From Nocardioides caeni (GTDB taxonomy: Bacteria > Actinomycetota > Actinomycetes > Propionibacteriales > Nocardioidaceae), in contig NZ_STGW01000004.1 of assembly GCF_004912195.1 (NCBI RefSeq), forward strand, positions 137,764 through 191,811: a stretch of 54,048 nt of DNA, in the 5' to 3' direction. Of this stretch, positions 37,027-46,516 are shown piece after piece. Made by a program: the position numbers and the translations under genes. Below the pieces are notes generated by a model, which saw only the letters and a list, made by a program, of their open reading frames with translations, was not told where the DNA came from and did no database searches. Each line of letters begins with the position of its first letter. The stretch's first letter is position 1.

Positions 37027-37471
37027 CAGTCACCACCCAGCAGCGCGCTGTGCAGTCGGAGGGCCTGCGCGACGCGGTCGAGCGCGTCGCTGGGGCCGTC
37101 CGGGTCGGCAAGACGGTGCAGCACGAGCAGTCCGTCCATTGCTGCGACCGCCTCCCGGACAGTGCGCTCGGAGTAGTTGCTCGCGGCGGCGAGCTCGGCG
37201 TAACCCGGCCGCCGGGCGCGGCCACGGTGCAGTGGCCCCAGCGGGCGCTGAGGTTCTGGACCATCACCCGCCCGCGGTGCCAGGACGGCTCGCCCCAGAC
37301 TCATGGGACGTTCTCGAGGTAGACGGGCGCGTGCCCGATCCGGATGGCGCAGCCGGCACCGCGCCCGAAGGCCACCACGTCGCTCGGGGCGAGAAAGCGC
37401 TCGAGCATGCCCTGGTGCGGCGCCTCCCACCAGACCTTGGCGACGACGGGTTCACTCACAGCCCGAAACAT
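37026..37471 (-). pseudogene. FHA-like plus helix-turn-helix gene with nonsense codon and frame break
   Basis: From the ATG at 37471 the frame reads FLAPSDVVAFGRGAGCAIRI and GHAPVYLENVP, a forkhead-associated-like start, then meets TGA at 37301-37303. The same frame continues VWGEPSWHRGRVMVQNLSAR, so one base change would restore it. Near 37195-37215 coding passes to another frame that gives a helix-turn-helix-like GYAELAAASNYSERTVREAV and ends at 37026, overlapping the kinase-like start by one base. The pair looks like a signalling operon that has decayed. Confidence 0.65.
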
Positions 37472-37500
37472 AGGGCCGCCCGGGACCGGGCGGGAGCGAT

Positions 37501-37519
37501 ACCGACAGCAACTGTCGGT
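37501..37519. promoter_or_regulatory. Inverted repeat upstream of the FHA-like gene
   Basis: ACCGACAG-CAA-CTGTCGGT is a perfect 8-bp inverted repeat with a 3-base centre, 30 bases before the FHA-like start. It could be an operator for this gene pair or a transcript-ending hairpin; there is no T run. Confidence 0.4.
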
Positions 37520-37630
37520 TCCGCGTGACAACCCCCGTGCGCGCACGGGACGGTCGTCGTGGCGGGGCACCGTCGGCCGGGCCGGTGTCGTGGGGGGATC
37601 GGCCCGGCCACGGTCACGAAGCGCAGGGAA

Positions 37631-37649
37631 CCCCGCCTCCTGGGCGGGG
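37631..37649 (-). terminator. Hairpin downstream of the chemoreceptor gene
   Basis: CCCCGCC and GGCGGGG with a 5-base loop lie 20-38 bases after the chemoreceptor stop codon. It likely ends the cheA-cheW-receptor transcript. No strong T run follows. Confidence 0.5.
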
Positions 37650-37668
37650 ATCCATGCGCTCGCGGGGG

Positions 37669-39978
37669 TCAGAGGACGAACTTGCCGACCATGTCCTTGA
37701 GCTCGGTGGCGATGCCGGTGAGCTCGGTGGCGGAGGTGAGCGTGTTCTGCGCACCTTCGCGGGTGTCGGAGGCCGCGGTGGCGACCTGGGTGACGTCCTC
37801 GGCGATGCCGTTGGCGCCGGCCGCCGCCTCGGTGACCGAGCGGGCGATCTCGTTGGTGGTGGCGGTCTGCTCCTCCACCGCGGAGGCGATCGTCGACTGG
37901 ATGTCGTTGATCTTGGCGATGACGTCGGCGATGCGGCTGATGGCCGAGACGGCGCCCTGGGTGTCGGACTGGATCGCGTCGATCTTCTGACCGATCTCCT
38001 CGGTCGCCTTGGCGGTCTCCTTCGCGAGCTCCTTGACCTCGTTGGCGACCACGGCGAAGCCCTTGCCCGCGTCACCGGCTCGAGCGGCCTCGATGGTGGC
38101 GTTGAGCGCCAGCAGGTTGGTCTGCTGGGCGATCGAGGTGATCACCTTGATGACCTGGCCGATCTCGGCGCTGGACTCACCCAGCGAGGCGACCGTGCCC
38201 TGCGCCTCGGACGCGACGGTGACCGCGTCGGTGGCGACGGTCGCGGCCTCGGTGGCGTTCTTGGCGATCTCGCGGATCGACGCCGTCATCTCCTCCGCCG
38301 CCGTGGCGACGGTCTGGATGGATGCCGAGACCTGGACCGACGCGCTCGACGCGGACGCCGCGCGGTCCGACGTCATCGACGCTCCCTCGCCCATGCCCTC
38401 GGCGAGGGAGGTGAGCTGACCGGCGGCGGCGGCGAGAGTCTCGGCCGTGCCCCCGATGTTGCCCATGCTGGAGCGCAGCGTCATCATCAGCGACCGCAGG
38501 CCCTCGGCCACCCGGCCGACCGCGTCCTCACCCTCGATGTCGAGCGTCCGGGTCAGGTCGCCCGCCGCGGCGGCGGAGACGACATCGAGGATCTGCTCGA
38601 CCTTGGCCGCCAGGTCGGCGGCCGCCTCCCGCTCGGCGGACTCCTTCTCGATCCGGCTGATCGCCTGGGACACCATGCGACCGACGTTGCGCAGTGCCTC
38701 CAGACGCTGCTGGCTCGGCTGCAACGTCTCGGTGGCGAAGAAGTCCATCGTGCCGACGACCTCGCCGTCGACCATGACCGGGAAGCAGACGCCGCTCTTG
38801 ACGCCCACCTGCTGGGCGATGGGTGCGCGCACGCAGTCGGTCATCTCGCCGATGTCCGGGGTGAAGAACAGGTCCCGCTGCGCCCAGGCGCGGCCGGACA
38901 GACCGACGCCCTCGGCGAACGAGGCCTGCAGGGTCACCCGGCGGAACTCCGGGCCGGCGTCGCCGGACTCCGCGCTGAACTTGAGGGTCCGGTCCGCCGG
39001 GTCGACCTTCCAGAAGGATCCGTAGGCCCAGCCGAACTCACCACGGACGGTGTCGAGAGCCGACTGCACCGCGCTGTCGACGTCCGTGGCCGACGAGAGC
39101 GTCGACAGCACCTTGTTGACGGCGGTGGTGTCGGCCTGCGACTCCGTGCGCTCGCGGTCGCCCCGGATGCGGTCGGTGATGACCTCCCACGTGGCCATCG
39201 CGCCGATGTAGTCGCCCTTGCCGTCGGTGATGGCGCTGACCAGGAGGTCGAGGGTCTCCTCGCCGACCTTGATGTCGGCGCGACGCGGCAGGTGCTCGGC
39301 CGTGGCCAGCAGACCGCGCTGGTAGGCCGGCGTCTTGTGGAACACGTCGAGGCTGGAGCCCACGACGTCGTCGGCCTTCACCGGCAGCGAGCCCTCCAGA
39401 CCCCGCAGGGTCGTCAGCGACGCCGGGTTCATGTAGCGGATCACGAAGTCGCGGTCGGCGAACATCATGTTCGTCGGGCTGTTCTCCATCATCGACGTCA
39501 CCCGGGCGACCTCCTCCTCGAGCCGCACCTTGTCGGTCACGATGTCCCAGGTGGCCATCGCGCCGACATGCTGCCCGCTGGCGTCGCGGATCGGGGAGAC
39601 CAGCAGGTCGAGGATCTCCGGGCCGACGTGGATGTTGGCCCGGCGCGGCAGCTGGTGCTCGTCGCTGAGGATGTTGCGCTGATAACTCGGCGTCTTGTGG
39701 AAGATGTCGAGGCTGGAGCCGACGATGTCGTCGGCCTTCACCGGCAGGTGCTCCTCCAGGCGACGCAGTGTCTCGAGCGACGCCGGGTTCATGTAGCGGA
39801 TCACGAAGTCGAGGTCCGCGAACATCATGTTCGTCGGGCTGTTCTCGAGCATCGACAGCGCGAACGCCGCCGACCCGGTCTCGGCAGCCTTGGGGGCGGT
39901 GGCACGGGGCTTCGCCGTGCGCGGGCTCTTGGGAGCAGGAGCGGTGCCGTTCACCGGCACGTCCAGGATCTCGGTCAC
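37669..39978 (-). CDS. Soluble methyl-accepting chemotaxis protein (PAS-PAS-GAF)
   Basis: A 769-residue chemoreceptor with no membrane segment, so it senses inside the cell. Residues about 40-165 and 166-290 are two closely similar PAS domains (both have [11 protein letters not shown] and [11 protein letters not shown]), about 300-440 is a GAF domain with [16 protein letters not shown], 450-520 a HAMP-like linker and 530-769 the signalling hairpin with the conserved tip [20 protein letters not shown]. The GTG at 39978 has the ribosome site GGAGGAAA and overlaps the cheW stop. Such PAS domains in other receptors bind flavin or haem, but no key ligand residue can be assigned. Confidence 0.92.
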   Translation of the reverse strand: MTEILDVPVNGTAPAPKSPRTAKPRATAPKAAETGSAAFALSMLENSPTNMMFADLDFVIRYMNPASLETLRRLEEHLPVKADDIVGSSLDIFHKTPSYQRNILSDEHQLPRRANIHVGPEILDLLVSPIRDASGQHVGAMATWDIVTDKVRLEEEVARVTSMMENSPTNMMFADRDFVIRYMNPASLTTLRGLEGSLPVKADDVVGSSLDVFHKTPAYQRGLLATAEHLPRRADIKVGEETLDLLVSAITDGKGDYIGAMATWEVITDRIRGDRERTESQADTTAVNKVLSTLSSATDVDSAVQSALDTVRGEFGWAYGSFWKVDPADRTLKFSAESGDAGPEFRRVTLQASFAEGVGLSGRAWAQRDLFFTPDIGEMTDCVRAPIAQQVGVKSGVCFPVMVDGEVVGTMDFFATETLQPSQQRLEALRNVGRMVSQAISRIEKESAEREAAADLAAKVEQILDVVSAAAAGDLTRTLDIEGEDAVGRVAEGLRSLMMTLRSSMGNIGGTAETLAAAAGQLTSLAEGMGEGASMTSDRAASASSASVQVSASIQTVATAAEEMTASIREIAKNATEAATVATDAVTVASEAQGTVASLGESSAEIGQVIKVITSIAQQTNLLALNATIEAARAGDAGKGFAVVANEVKELAKETAKATEEIGQKIDAIQSDTQGAVSAISRIADVIAKINDIQSTIASAVEEQTATTNEIARSVTEAAAGANGIAEDVTQVATAASDTREGAQNTLTSATELTGIATELKDMVGKFVL

Positions 39979-40454
39979 GGGTTTCCTCCGGTTTTGTCGG
40001 GTGCGGTCGAGACGTCGACGGCACGGTCTGCGTCGAGGACGAGCAGGATGGTGTCGGGCAGCGGGCGAACCCCACGGACGACGTCCTGCACCTCCCTGGG
40101 CATGTTCGAGGGGGCCGGCTGGGCGTCCACCCCGGCGGTGTCGATCACGTCGCCGATGTCGTCGACGAGGAGGCTGACCACCTCGCCACGACTCCGGACG
40201 ATCACGTTCATGGGCAGCTGGTCGCCGCTGCGGGCGGGCAGGCCGAGGCGGACCCGGAGGTCCACGGCCGTCACGATCTGGCCGCGCAGGTTGATGAGCC
40301 CGGTCACGGCCTCGTCGGCCTGCGGGACCGGAGTCATCGGCTGGTGCCGGAGCACCTCCTGCACCTCCTCGACGGCCACACCGAAGAACAGGTCGGCGAC
40401 CCAGAAGGTGCAGTACTGCTCGCCGACGCGGGTGGCGGTGGCGGTCTGGCTCAT
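39975..40454 (-). CDS. cheW: Chemotaxis coupling protein CheW
   Basis: A 159-residue scaffold that links receptors to CheA. The [20 protein letters not shown] start, [33 protein letters not shown] and the late [12 protein letters not shown] are the CheW beta-barrel hallmarks. It overlaps cheA by 4 bases (ATGA) and the receptor gene by 4 (GTGA), so the three are made in close ratio. Confidence 0.95.
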   Translation of the reverse strand: MSQTATATRVGEQYCTFWVADLFFGVAVEEVQEVLRHQPMTPVPQADEAVTGLINLRGQIVTAVDLRVRLGLPARSGDQLPMNVIVRSRGEVVSLLVDDIGDVIDTAGVDAQPAPSNMPREVQDVVRGVRPLPDTILLVLDADRAVDVSTAPDKTGGNP

Positions 40455-42634
40455 GCGCTGACCCCCGATCGGGAGACGACGGCCTCGAGGTCGACCAGGT
40501 CGGTGACCCGGTCCTGCACCACCGCGCTGCCGGTGACGCCGGCGCGGCGGCCGACCTGGCTCGCACTGACGGCCACGTCGACGACGTCGAGCACGCGGTC
40601 GATGACGATGCCGACGGCACCGCCGGTCTCGGCGTTCGTCTCGTGGACGACCACGCTGACCTGCTCGCCGCGGTCGCTGGTGTCGGGCAGACCGATCGCC
40701 GAGGCCAGCCGCACCAGCGGCAGGATGCCGTCGCGATACTGCACGACCTCCGCCACGCCGCTGCGCTCGATGCGCTCGGTCGGGAACTCCTCGAGCCGGG
40801 CGACCGCCGCGAGGGGCAGGGCCGCGCGGCGACCGTCGGCCACCTCGAGGACCAGCAACGACGTCAGGTCGGCAGCGGTGGCCCCGCGGGCGTCGGACAT
40901 CTCCTGCTGCGTCGCGGCGACCCCCGCGGTCACGGCGATGCCGGCCACGTCGAGGATCAGCGCCACGCGACCGTCGCCCATGATCGTCGCCCCGGCATAC
41001 ATCGCCAGCGACTTCAGCTGGCGGCCGATCGGCTTGACCACGATCTCCTGGGTGTCGTGGACCGTCGAGACGCACAGGCCGAAACGCACCTCGTCCGACT
41101 GGAGTACGACGACCGTCAGCGCCTCGCCGTCGGGAGCTGGGCCGCCGAGGATCTCGGCGAGGGACACCAGCGGCAGGAGCTTGCCCCGCAGCCGGAGGAC
41201 GGGCGCCCCCGCGAGGTTCTCGACCTGACGGGCCAGGTCGTCGCCCTCGATGCGGACCAGCTCGACCAGGTTGGCCTGCGGGATGGCGTAGCGCTCGTCG
41301 CCGTCGGCGAGGCCCTCCCCCACGACGAGTGCGGGGATGATGGCCAGCGTCAACGGGATCCGGACCCGGGTCGTCGTACCGCGACCGGGCTCGGAGGCGA
41401 CGTCGACGCTGCCGCCGATGCGCTCGATGTTGGTGCGGACCACGTCCATCCCGACACCGCGGCCGGAGATGTTGGAGACCTGGGCGGCCGTGGAGAAGCC
41501 GGGCCGGAAGATCAGGCCGAGGATCTCGCGCTGGTCCATCCGGGCCAGCTGGTCACGCGTGACGACCCCGCGCTCCAGAGCGACGGAGCCGATGCGGTCG
41601 GGGTCGATGCCCTTGCCGTCGTCGGCGATCTCGACGACCACCTGGCCGGACTCGTGGTAGGCGCGCAGGCTCAGCGTGCCCTTGGCGGGCTTGCCGGCCG
41701 CGGTGCGGACCTCGGGCGGCTCGATGCCGTGGTCGAGGGAGTTGCGGACCAGGTGGGTGAGCGGGTCCTTGACGGCCTCCAGGAGGCTGCGGTCGAGCTC
41801 GGTCTCGTGACCCTCCATGACGAGCTCGACCTCGCGACCGAGCTGGTGGGACAGGTCGCGCACGACGCGCGGCATCTTCGACCAGACCTGGCCGATCGGC
41901 TGCATGCGGGTCTTCATCACCGACTCCTGCAGCTCGCTGGCCACGAGGTCGAGGCGCTGGCTGGCGCGGACCAGCTCGAGGTCGGCGCTCAGCGAGCTGC
42001 GCTGCAGCAGCTGGTTGCGGGTCAGCACCAGCTCGCCGACGAGGTCGACGAGGTCGTCGAGCAGGTCGACGTCGACGCGCACGGAGGCGTCCACCACGGC
42101 GCGGCGCTCGATGCTCTCGCTGGCGGCCGGCTCGGGCTCGACGACCGGCTCGGGGTCGGGGGTCGACGAAGCTGCGGCGGGCGCCGCCGGGGACACGTCC
42201 GGCCCCGCCGCAGCTTCGTCGGTGGCGGGCTCGTCGGCGGACCCGGCCGCCAACAGGCCCTCGATCGCTGCGACGACCGGAGCGACGTCGACCTGTGGGT
42301 CGTCGTCGCGGCTGGTGCGCTCGATCGCGTCGAGGAGGGCACGGACCGTGTCGACCATCGACAGCAGCGCCTCGGCGATGGTCGGCGTCATCACGGCCTC
42401 GCCGTCGCGCAGGCGCGACAGCAGGGTCTCCCCCACGTGGGTCAGCTGCTCGAGGCGGTTGAACGCCAGGAACCCGCTGGTGCCCTTGATCGTGTGGATC
42501 GTGCGGAAGATGCTCGAGAGCCGCTCCCGTGAGTCCGGTTGCTGCTCGAGCTCGACCAGGTCGCGGTCCAGCTGGTCGAGGTTCTCGTGGGACTCCACGA
42601 GGAACTCGGCGATGATCTCGGCGTCGTCGTCCAT
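40451..42634 (-). CDS. cheA: Chemotaxis histidine kinase CheA
   Basis: A 727-residue cytoplasmic kinase. Domains: HPt (residues 1-110, phospho-accepting His47 in [11 protein letters not shown]), an Ala/Pro/Glu-rich linker (about 115-185), dimerisation domain, ATPase ([38 protein letters not shown]), and two CheW-like domains in tandem (about 440-575 and 590-727) rather than the usual one. I see no separate CheY/CheB-binding P2 domain. A FliA-like promoter ends 23 bases before the start. The linker carries an 18-bp inverted repeat. Confidence 0.94.
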   Translation of the reverse strand: MDDDAEIIAEFLVESHENLDQLDRDLVELEQQPDSRERLSSIFRTIHTIKGTSGFLAFNRLEQLTHVGETLLSRLRDGEAVMTPTIAEALLSMVDTVRALLDAIERTSRDDDPQVDVAPVVAAIEGLLAAGSADEPATDEAAAGPDVSPAAPAAASSTPDPEPVVEPEPAASESIERRAVVDASVRVDVDLLDDLVDLVGELVLTRNQLLQRSSLSADLELVRASQRLDLVASELQESVMKTRMQPIGQVWSKMPRVVRDLSHQLGREVELVMEGHETELDRSLLEAVKDPLTHLVRNSLDHGIEPPEVRTAAGKPAKGTLSLRAYHESGQVVVEIADDGKGIDPDRIGSVALERGVVTRDQLARMDQREILGLIFRPGFSTAAQVSNISGRGVGMDVVRTNIERIGGSVDVASEPGRGTTTRVRIPLTLAIIPALVVGEGLADGDERYAIPQANLVELVRIEGDDLARQVENLAGAPVLRLRGKLLPLVSLAEILGGPAPDGEALTVVVLQSDEVRFGLCVSTVHDTQEIVVKPIGRQLKSLAMYAGATIMGDGRVALILDVAGIAVTAGVAATQQEMSDARGATAADLTSLLVLEVADGRRAALPLAAVARLEEFPTERIERSGVAEVVQYRDGILPLVRLASAIGLPDTSDRGEQVSVVVHETNAETGGAVGIVIDRVLDVVDVAVSASQVGRRAGVTGSAVVQDRVTDLVDLEAVVSRSGVSA
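42164..42221. repeat. 18-bp perfect inverted repeat within the cheA linker
   Basis: CGACGAAGCTGCGGCGGG at 42164-42181 is exactly complementary to 42204-42221, with a 22-base loop. It encodes low-complexity residues about 138-157, outside any domain. Confidence 0.8.
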
Positions 42635-42657
42635 CTTGTCCTCCCTTCCGGGGCGCC

Positions 42658-42684
42658 TATCGGCGTCGGAGGGAGGCGGATGAG
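42658..42684 (-). promoter_or_regulatory. FliA-type promoter of cheA
   Basis: On the minus strand CTCA (42684-42681), 16 bases, then GCCGATA (42664-42658). The start of transcription would fall near 42651, about 17 bases before the cheA ATG, leaving room for the GGGAGG ribosome site. Confidence 0.65.
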
Positions 42685-42747
42685 CCAGCTGGAGCGAGTA
42701 GGGACCTAGTCCCAGGGCAGGGGTCCCGAGGAACCCTCACCACCCCG

Positions 42748-42993
42748 TCACGTGCGGTGGCGCAGCGCCTCGGAGAGCGAGGCGACGGCCTCGGCGGCCG
42801 GGGACGCGGCCTCGGCGTTGGACTCGGCGAGCTGCTCCAGCAGCTCGGCCCGGTGGACGGCCACCGACCGTGGCGCGTCGATGCCGACCCGGATCACGTC
42901 GCCACGGACCTCGAGGACGGTGACGGTGACGGCGTCGGGCGTGCCGGCGCCGATGACGACGCTTTCGCCGACCCGGCGCGAGAGAACGAGCAC
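42748..42993 (-). CDS. csrA: Translational regulator CsrA
   Basis: An 81-residue RNA-binding regulator that blocks translation by binding GGA loops in leader RNAs. MLVLSRRVGESVVIG at the N-terminus and GDVIRVGIDAPRSVAVHRAEL are the family core; the Ala/Glu-rich tail is longer than in E. coli. The GTG at 42993 is the start. fliW lies just upstream on the same strand, the pair known from Bacillus to couple flagellin supply to its own synthesis. Confidence 0.95.
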   Translation of the reverse strand: MLVLSRRVGESVVIGAGTPDAVTVTVLEVRGDVIRVGIDAPRSVAVHRAELLEQLAESNAEAASPAAEAVASLSEALRHRT

Positions 42994-43050
42994 GTCGTCG
43001 AGACTAGTGGATCGACGCGACGCTCGGCACGAGGATGGCCGGGACAGTGA

Positions 43051-43476
43051 TCACGCGACGAGCGGCGCGGCGAGCGGGAGGTCCTGGTCGTCCAGGATGA
43101 CCTGGCTGGCGCGCCGCGTCGCCGTGTTGACCAGCAGCGGCGCCCGGAGGTTGACGGTCGTGTCGGCCAGGTCGGCGCCGGCGCGGACGACGAGGAGGAC
43201 CATCACGTCCTCGACCCGGTCGATGCCGAGGTCGGCGACGACGTCGTCGGCGATCTCGGGCGCGTAGTCGGGATAGAACGCCGACGGCGGGACGACGATG
43301 AACTGGAGGTCGTCGTGGTCGAGCGAGCGGAACCCGTGCAGCATCCCCTCCTCGTCGAGACGGACGAGGGCGAAGCGGGCATCATCGGGGAAGCCGGGCA
43401 TGGGATGCACCAGCTCGATGACCGGGATCCCCTCCGCGCCGGCGCCGGCGTCCGTGACGTCCATGACCGCGATCAT
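43051..43476 (-). CDS. fliW: Flagellar assembly factor FliW
   Basis: A 141-residue protein that binds flagellin or CsrA. The segments PGFPDDARFALVRLDEEGML, LQFIVVPPSAFYPDYAPEI and VNLRAPLLVNTATRRASQVI are FliW hallmarks. It overlaps flgL by 4 bases (ATGA). In Bacillus, free FliW inactivates CsrA and so allows flagellin translation. Confidence 0.93.
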   Translation of the reverse strand: MIAVMDVTDAGAGAEGIPVIELVHPMPGFPDDARFALVRLDEEGMLHGFRSLDHDDLQFIVVPPSAFYPDYAPEIADDVVADLGIDRVEDVMVLLVVRAGADLADTTVNLRAPLLVNTATRRASQVILDDQDLPLAAPLVA

Positions 43477-44363
43477 CGCAGGAAGTCCAGCAGGCTGGGC
43501 TGCATGACCCGGGATGTCGCGGCGAGCGCCGCCTGGTAGGCGACCTCCTGCATCTTCAGGTCCACCGTCGTGGCAGCCAGGTCGGCGTTCTCGATCGTCG
43601 AGAGCTGGTTCTCCAGCGACAGCGACGAGTCGCCGGCGGCGACCTCGGCCTTCTCCAGCCGCTGGAAGCGGGTGCCGGCAGCCGTGCGGGCACTGGTCAC
43701 GGTGTCGACGCGGGAGTTGAGGGTGTCGATCGCGGCGTTGATCGCGGTCTGGTTGCCGGCGCGCAGCGCCACGGAGAGCGCCTCGAGCTCGGCGAAGGCG
43801 GAGGTCGGGCCGCTGCCGAAGACGTCGGCACCGTTGACGTCGACCTTCACGACGACGTCGCCGGCGATACGGCGGTTGACGTCGCCGGGCACGCCGACAT
43901 AGGCGCCCGTCGCGTCGTAGGCGACCGTGCCGCCGGTGACACCGCCGAAGACCGGACTGTCGAGATAGGTGGTGTTGGCGATCGCGAGGAGCTCCTCGCG
44001 CAGACCGTCGACCTCGACCGCGAGGGCCTCCCGGGCCACCACCCCGGCGGTGGACGCGTTGGCTCCCTGCAGGGCGAGGTCGCGCGCCCGCTTGACGGTG
44101 GTGGTGACGGAGTCCATCGCACTGTCGGCCTGGGTGAGCCAGCCGAGGCCGTCCATGGCGTTGCGGGCGTACTGGGCCTGGTCGGCCAGCGAGGTGCGCA
44201 ACCTCATCGCGGACGTGGTGCCGGTCGGGTCGTCCGAGGGACGGTTGATGACGCGGCCGGTGGACAGCCGCTCCTGCAAGGTGGCGAGATTGCCCAGCCC
44301 ACGCTGGAGGTTCTCCAGCGATGAGTGGGTCATCATGCGCTGGGTGACGCGTCCGATGGCCAT
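43473..44363 (-). CDS. flgL: Flagellar hook-filament junction protein FlgL
   Basis: A 296-residue flagellin-like junction protein (HAP3). The N-terminus MAIGRVTQRMMTHSSLENLQ plus RLSTGRVINRPSDDPTGT and the C-terminal IENADLAATTVDLKMQEVAY are typical. It connects FlgK to the filament. It follows flgK by 22 bases. Confidence 0.94.
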   Translation of the reverse strand: MAIGRVTQRMMTHSSLENLQRGLGNLATLQERLSTGRVINRPSDDPTGTTSAMRLRTSLADQAQYARNAMDGLGWLTQADSAMDSVTTTVKRARDLALQGANASTAGVVAREALAVEVDGLREELLAIANTTYLDSPVFGGVTGGTVAYDATGAYVGVPGDVNRRIAGDVVVKVDVNGADVFGSGPTSAFAELEALSVALRAGNQTAINAAIDTLNSRVDTVTSARTAAGTRFQRLEKAEVAAGDSSLSLENQLSTIENADLAATTVDLKMQEVAYQAALAATSRVMQPSLLDFLR

Positions 44364-44385
44364 GGTTGTTCCCTTCCCGAGTCCG

Positions 44386-45780
44386 TCAGCGGCCGACGAT
44401 GCCGGTGCGGTTGATCAAGGTGTCGAGCACTTCGTCGAGGGTCGTCAACAGCCGTGCGGCGGCCTCGTAGGCCCGCTGGGCGGTGACGAGGTTGACCGTC
44501 TCCTCGTCCAGGTTGACGCCGGCCTGCTGCTCCCAGGCGCTGTCGAGGGAGCGGGTGAGCGCGGCCTGGTTGGCGGTCTGCCGCTCGACGGCCGCGACCC
44601 GGCTGCCGAAGCCGTTGACCAGCTTCTGGTAGTCGTCGAGTCCGTGGCCGAGCTGGCTCAACGCGTCGGCGTTCGCCCCGTCGAGACCTCCGGTCACGGA
44701 GGAGGCCGCCACGAGGGCGGGGTCGGAGATCGCCACCTGCAGGCTCGCCGCACCGACGAGCGGGTCGTAGGTGAAGAAGTCACCGCCCGCGGCGCCGGCG
44801 AGGTCGAAACCAGCAGCGTGCTGGGTGTTGATCGTCGCCGCGAGGTCGGCGGCGAGGGCGTCGAGGCCGGCCCGGTAGGCCGGCAGCGTCGTCGTCAGGA
44901 CGTCCGCGACGGCGCCGACCTTGCCGCCGGGCGTGGTGCCGAGGACGGTGCTCCCCCACGACGCGTCGACGCGGAACGTGATCGGGGATCCGTCGGTGTC
45001 GCCGGTCGGCGTGACCCCGGACGCGAGGACGAAGGTGCCTGCCTCCCGGCCGCTGACCAGCGACTCGCCCGCGACCACGACGTCGAACTGGCCGTCCGGG
45101 CGCACCGACACGGTCGCGCCGGTGAGCTCGGCGAGCCGCAGGGCGAGCAGGTCCCGCTGGTCGCGCAGCGTGCCGGCGTCGGTGCCGTTCTGCTCGGTCA
45201 CGAGGATGTTGTGGTTGAGCTCGGCGACGGCGCCGGCGGCGTCGTTCACCTCGCTGACCAGGTTCAGCAGGTGGGAGCGCTGGTCGGCCTCCTCGCCGGC
45301 GATGTTGCTGACCTGCAGCCGCAGCGCCTGGGCGAGGGACTCACCGCTCCCGATCACCTGCTGGCGAGCGGCGTCGCTGCCCGGCTCGAGGGTGAGGTCC
45401 TGCCAGGAGTTCTTGAAGTCGAGCATGGCGGCATAGACGCCGCTGTCGCCGGGCTCGCCGATCCCCTCCTCCACGCGCGCGAGGATGGTCTGGGTGGTCT
45501 GGAGGTAGGCCAGGCTGCCGTGCTCGCGACGGACCCGTGCATCGAGCAGCGGGTCGACCTGTCGCTCGACCGAGCCGACCTGGACGCCGTCGCCGTGACC
45601 GTCGTAGACCGACCACAGCGCGGGCGCAGCGCTGCTGACCGAGACTCCGTTGACCGTCCGGCGCACGTAGCCCTCGGTCGCGGCGTTCGCGACGTTGTTG
45701 CCGGCGACGTCGAGCGCGACCTGCTGGTAGCGCAGCGCCGAGAGGGCCGAGGTGATCGAGCCGAAGGAGCCGACCATCAC
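44386..45780 (-). CDS. flgK: Flagellar hook-associated protein FlgK
   Basis: A 464-residue hook-filament junction protein (HAP1). The rod-type start SALRYQQVALDVAGNNVANA followed by ATEGYVRR, the middle VNDAAGAVAELNH and the C-terminal SGVNLDEETVNL-type region (here AGVNLDEETVNLVTAQRAYE) are conserved. It starts 4 bases inside the end of flgN. Confidence 0.94.
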   Translation of the reverse strand: MMVGSFGSITSALSALRYQQVALDVAGNNVANAATEGYVRRTVNGVSVSSAAPALWSVYDGHGDGVQVGSVERQVDPLLDARVRREHGSLAYLQTTQTILARVEEGIGEPGDSGVYAAMLDFKNSWQDLTLEPGSDAARQQVIGSGESLAQALRLQVSNIAGEEADQRSHLLNLVSEVNDAAGAVAELNHNILVTEQNGTDAGTLRDQRDLLALRLAELTGATVSVRPDGQFDVVVAGESLVSGREAGTFVLASGVTPTGDTDGSPITFRVDASWGSTVLGTTPGGKVGAVADVLTTTLPAYRAGLDALAADLAATINTQHAAGFDLAGAAGGDFFTYDPLVGAASLQVAISDPALVAASSVTGGLDGANADALSQLGHGLDDYQKLVNGFGSRVAAVERQTANQAALTRSLDSAWEQQAGVNLDEETVNLVTAQRAYEAAARLLTTLDEVLDTLINRTGIVGR

Positions 45781-46259
45781 AGGCTCCGGTCGACGAGTCG
45801 ACGGGAGGCAGTGGTGTCGTGGACGACGCTGCCGTCGGGTGAGTAGCTGGCGGAGCTGGTGCCGCCGATGGCCAGGAGGGTCTCACGGGCGGAGCGGTAG
45901 CCCGCGGTGACCAGGCCCTTGGCGTCCTCCGCGGTGTCGGCGATCTCCCGCGCCAGCGCGATCATCGCGTCGCGGTGGTCGCGCAGCATGCCGCTCCAGG
46001 GCTCGGGCGCGGAGTCGGCGAGCGCGCTCAGCGAGGGGTTCGGCGTCAGACCGAGCTGCTCGGCGGCCTCGTCGGCGGCAGTGGCGCGCAGCACCTCCGT
46101 CGCGCGCAGGTCGTCGAGGACCCCCTCGATCTCCCGCGTGGCGTTGACCAACCAGCGGGTCCGCCCGGTGGCGAGCACCATCCGCTCGACCTCGAGCTTG
46201 TATGCCAGCGACTCGAGCAGCTCGCGCTCGCGCCACAGGATCTGCGACAGCCTGTCCAT
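45777..46259 (-). CDS. flgN: FlgN-type flagellar export chaperone
   Basis: A 160-residue helical protein in the place where FlgN, the chaperone of FlgK and FlgL, is normally found. LSQILWRERELLESLAYKLE and LVNATREIEGVLDDLRATEV form long amphipathic helices. Sequence similarity within FlgN proteins is weak, so the call rests on length, helix content and its position as first gene of flgN-flgK-flgL-fliW-csrA. Confidence 0.8.
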   Translation of the reverse strand: MDRLSQILWRERELLESLAYKLEVERMVLATGRTRWLVNATREIEGVLDDLRATEVLRATAADEAAEQLGLTPNPSLSALADSAPEPWSGMLRDHRDAMIALAREIADTAEDAKGLVTAGYRSARETLLAIGGTSSASYSPDGSVVHDTTASRRLVDRSL

Positions 46260-46335
46260 CTCGCCCCGTCCGACCTTTCCGTTCGACGTCCCGAGTACCG
46301 AACCCCCGATCGAGTCGTCCGGGGTGTGCCGGACC

Positions 46336-46362
46336 CATCGCCCCCAACCGTGGCGACCTGAG
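46336..46362 (-). promoter_or_regulatory. FliA-type promoter of the flgN operon
   Basis: On the minus strand CTCA (46362-46359), 16 bases, then GGCGATG (46342-46336). This would start a transcript about 70 bases before flgN that carries flgK, flgL, fliW and csrA. Confidence 0.55.
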
Positions 46363-46516
46363 GGATTTGCGGTCCCGCGTCAGCCCAACGGTCGACGTCC
46401 CTGATCCGAATGTGACCAGACCCGGTCGGGACCTCGGTCCTGCATTGGCACACCGACCAGCCAGTTGAGCGGATTTCTGCTGCGACACGCCGGCGCGGAC
46501 CACCAGTGTCTGCTCC

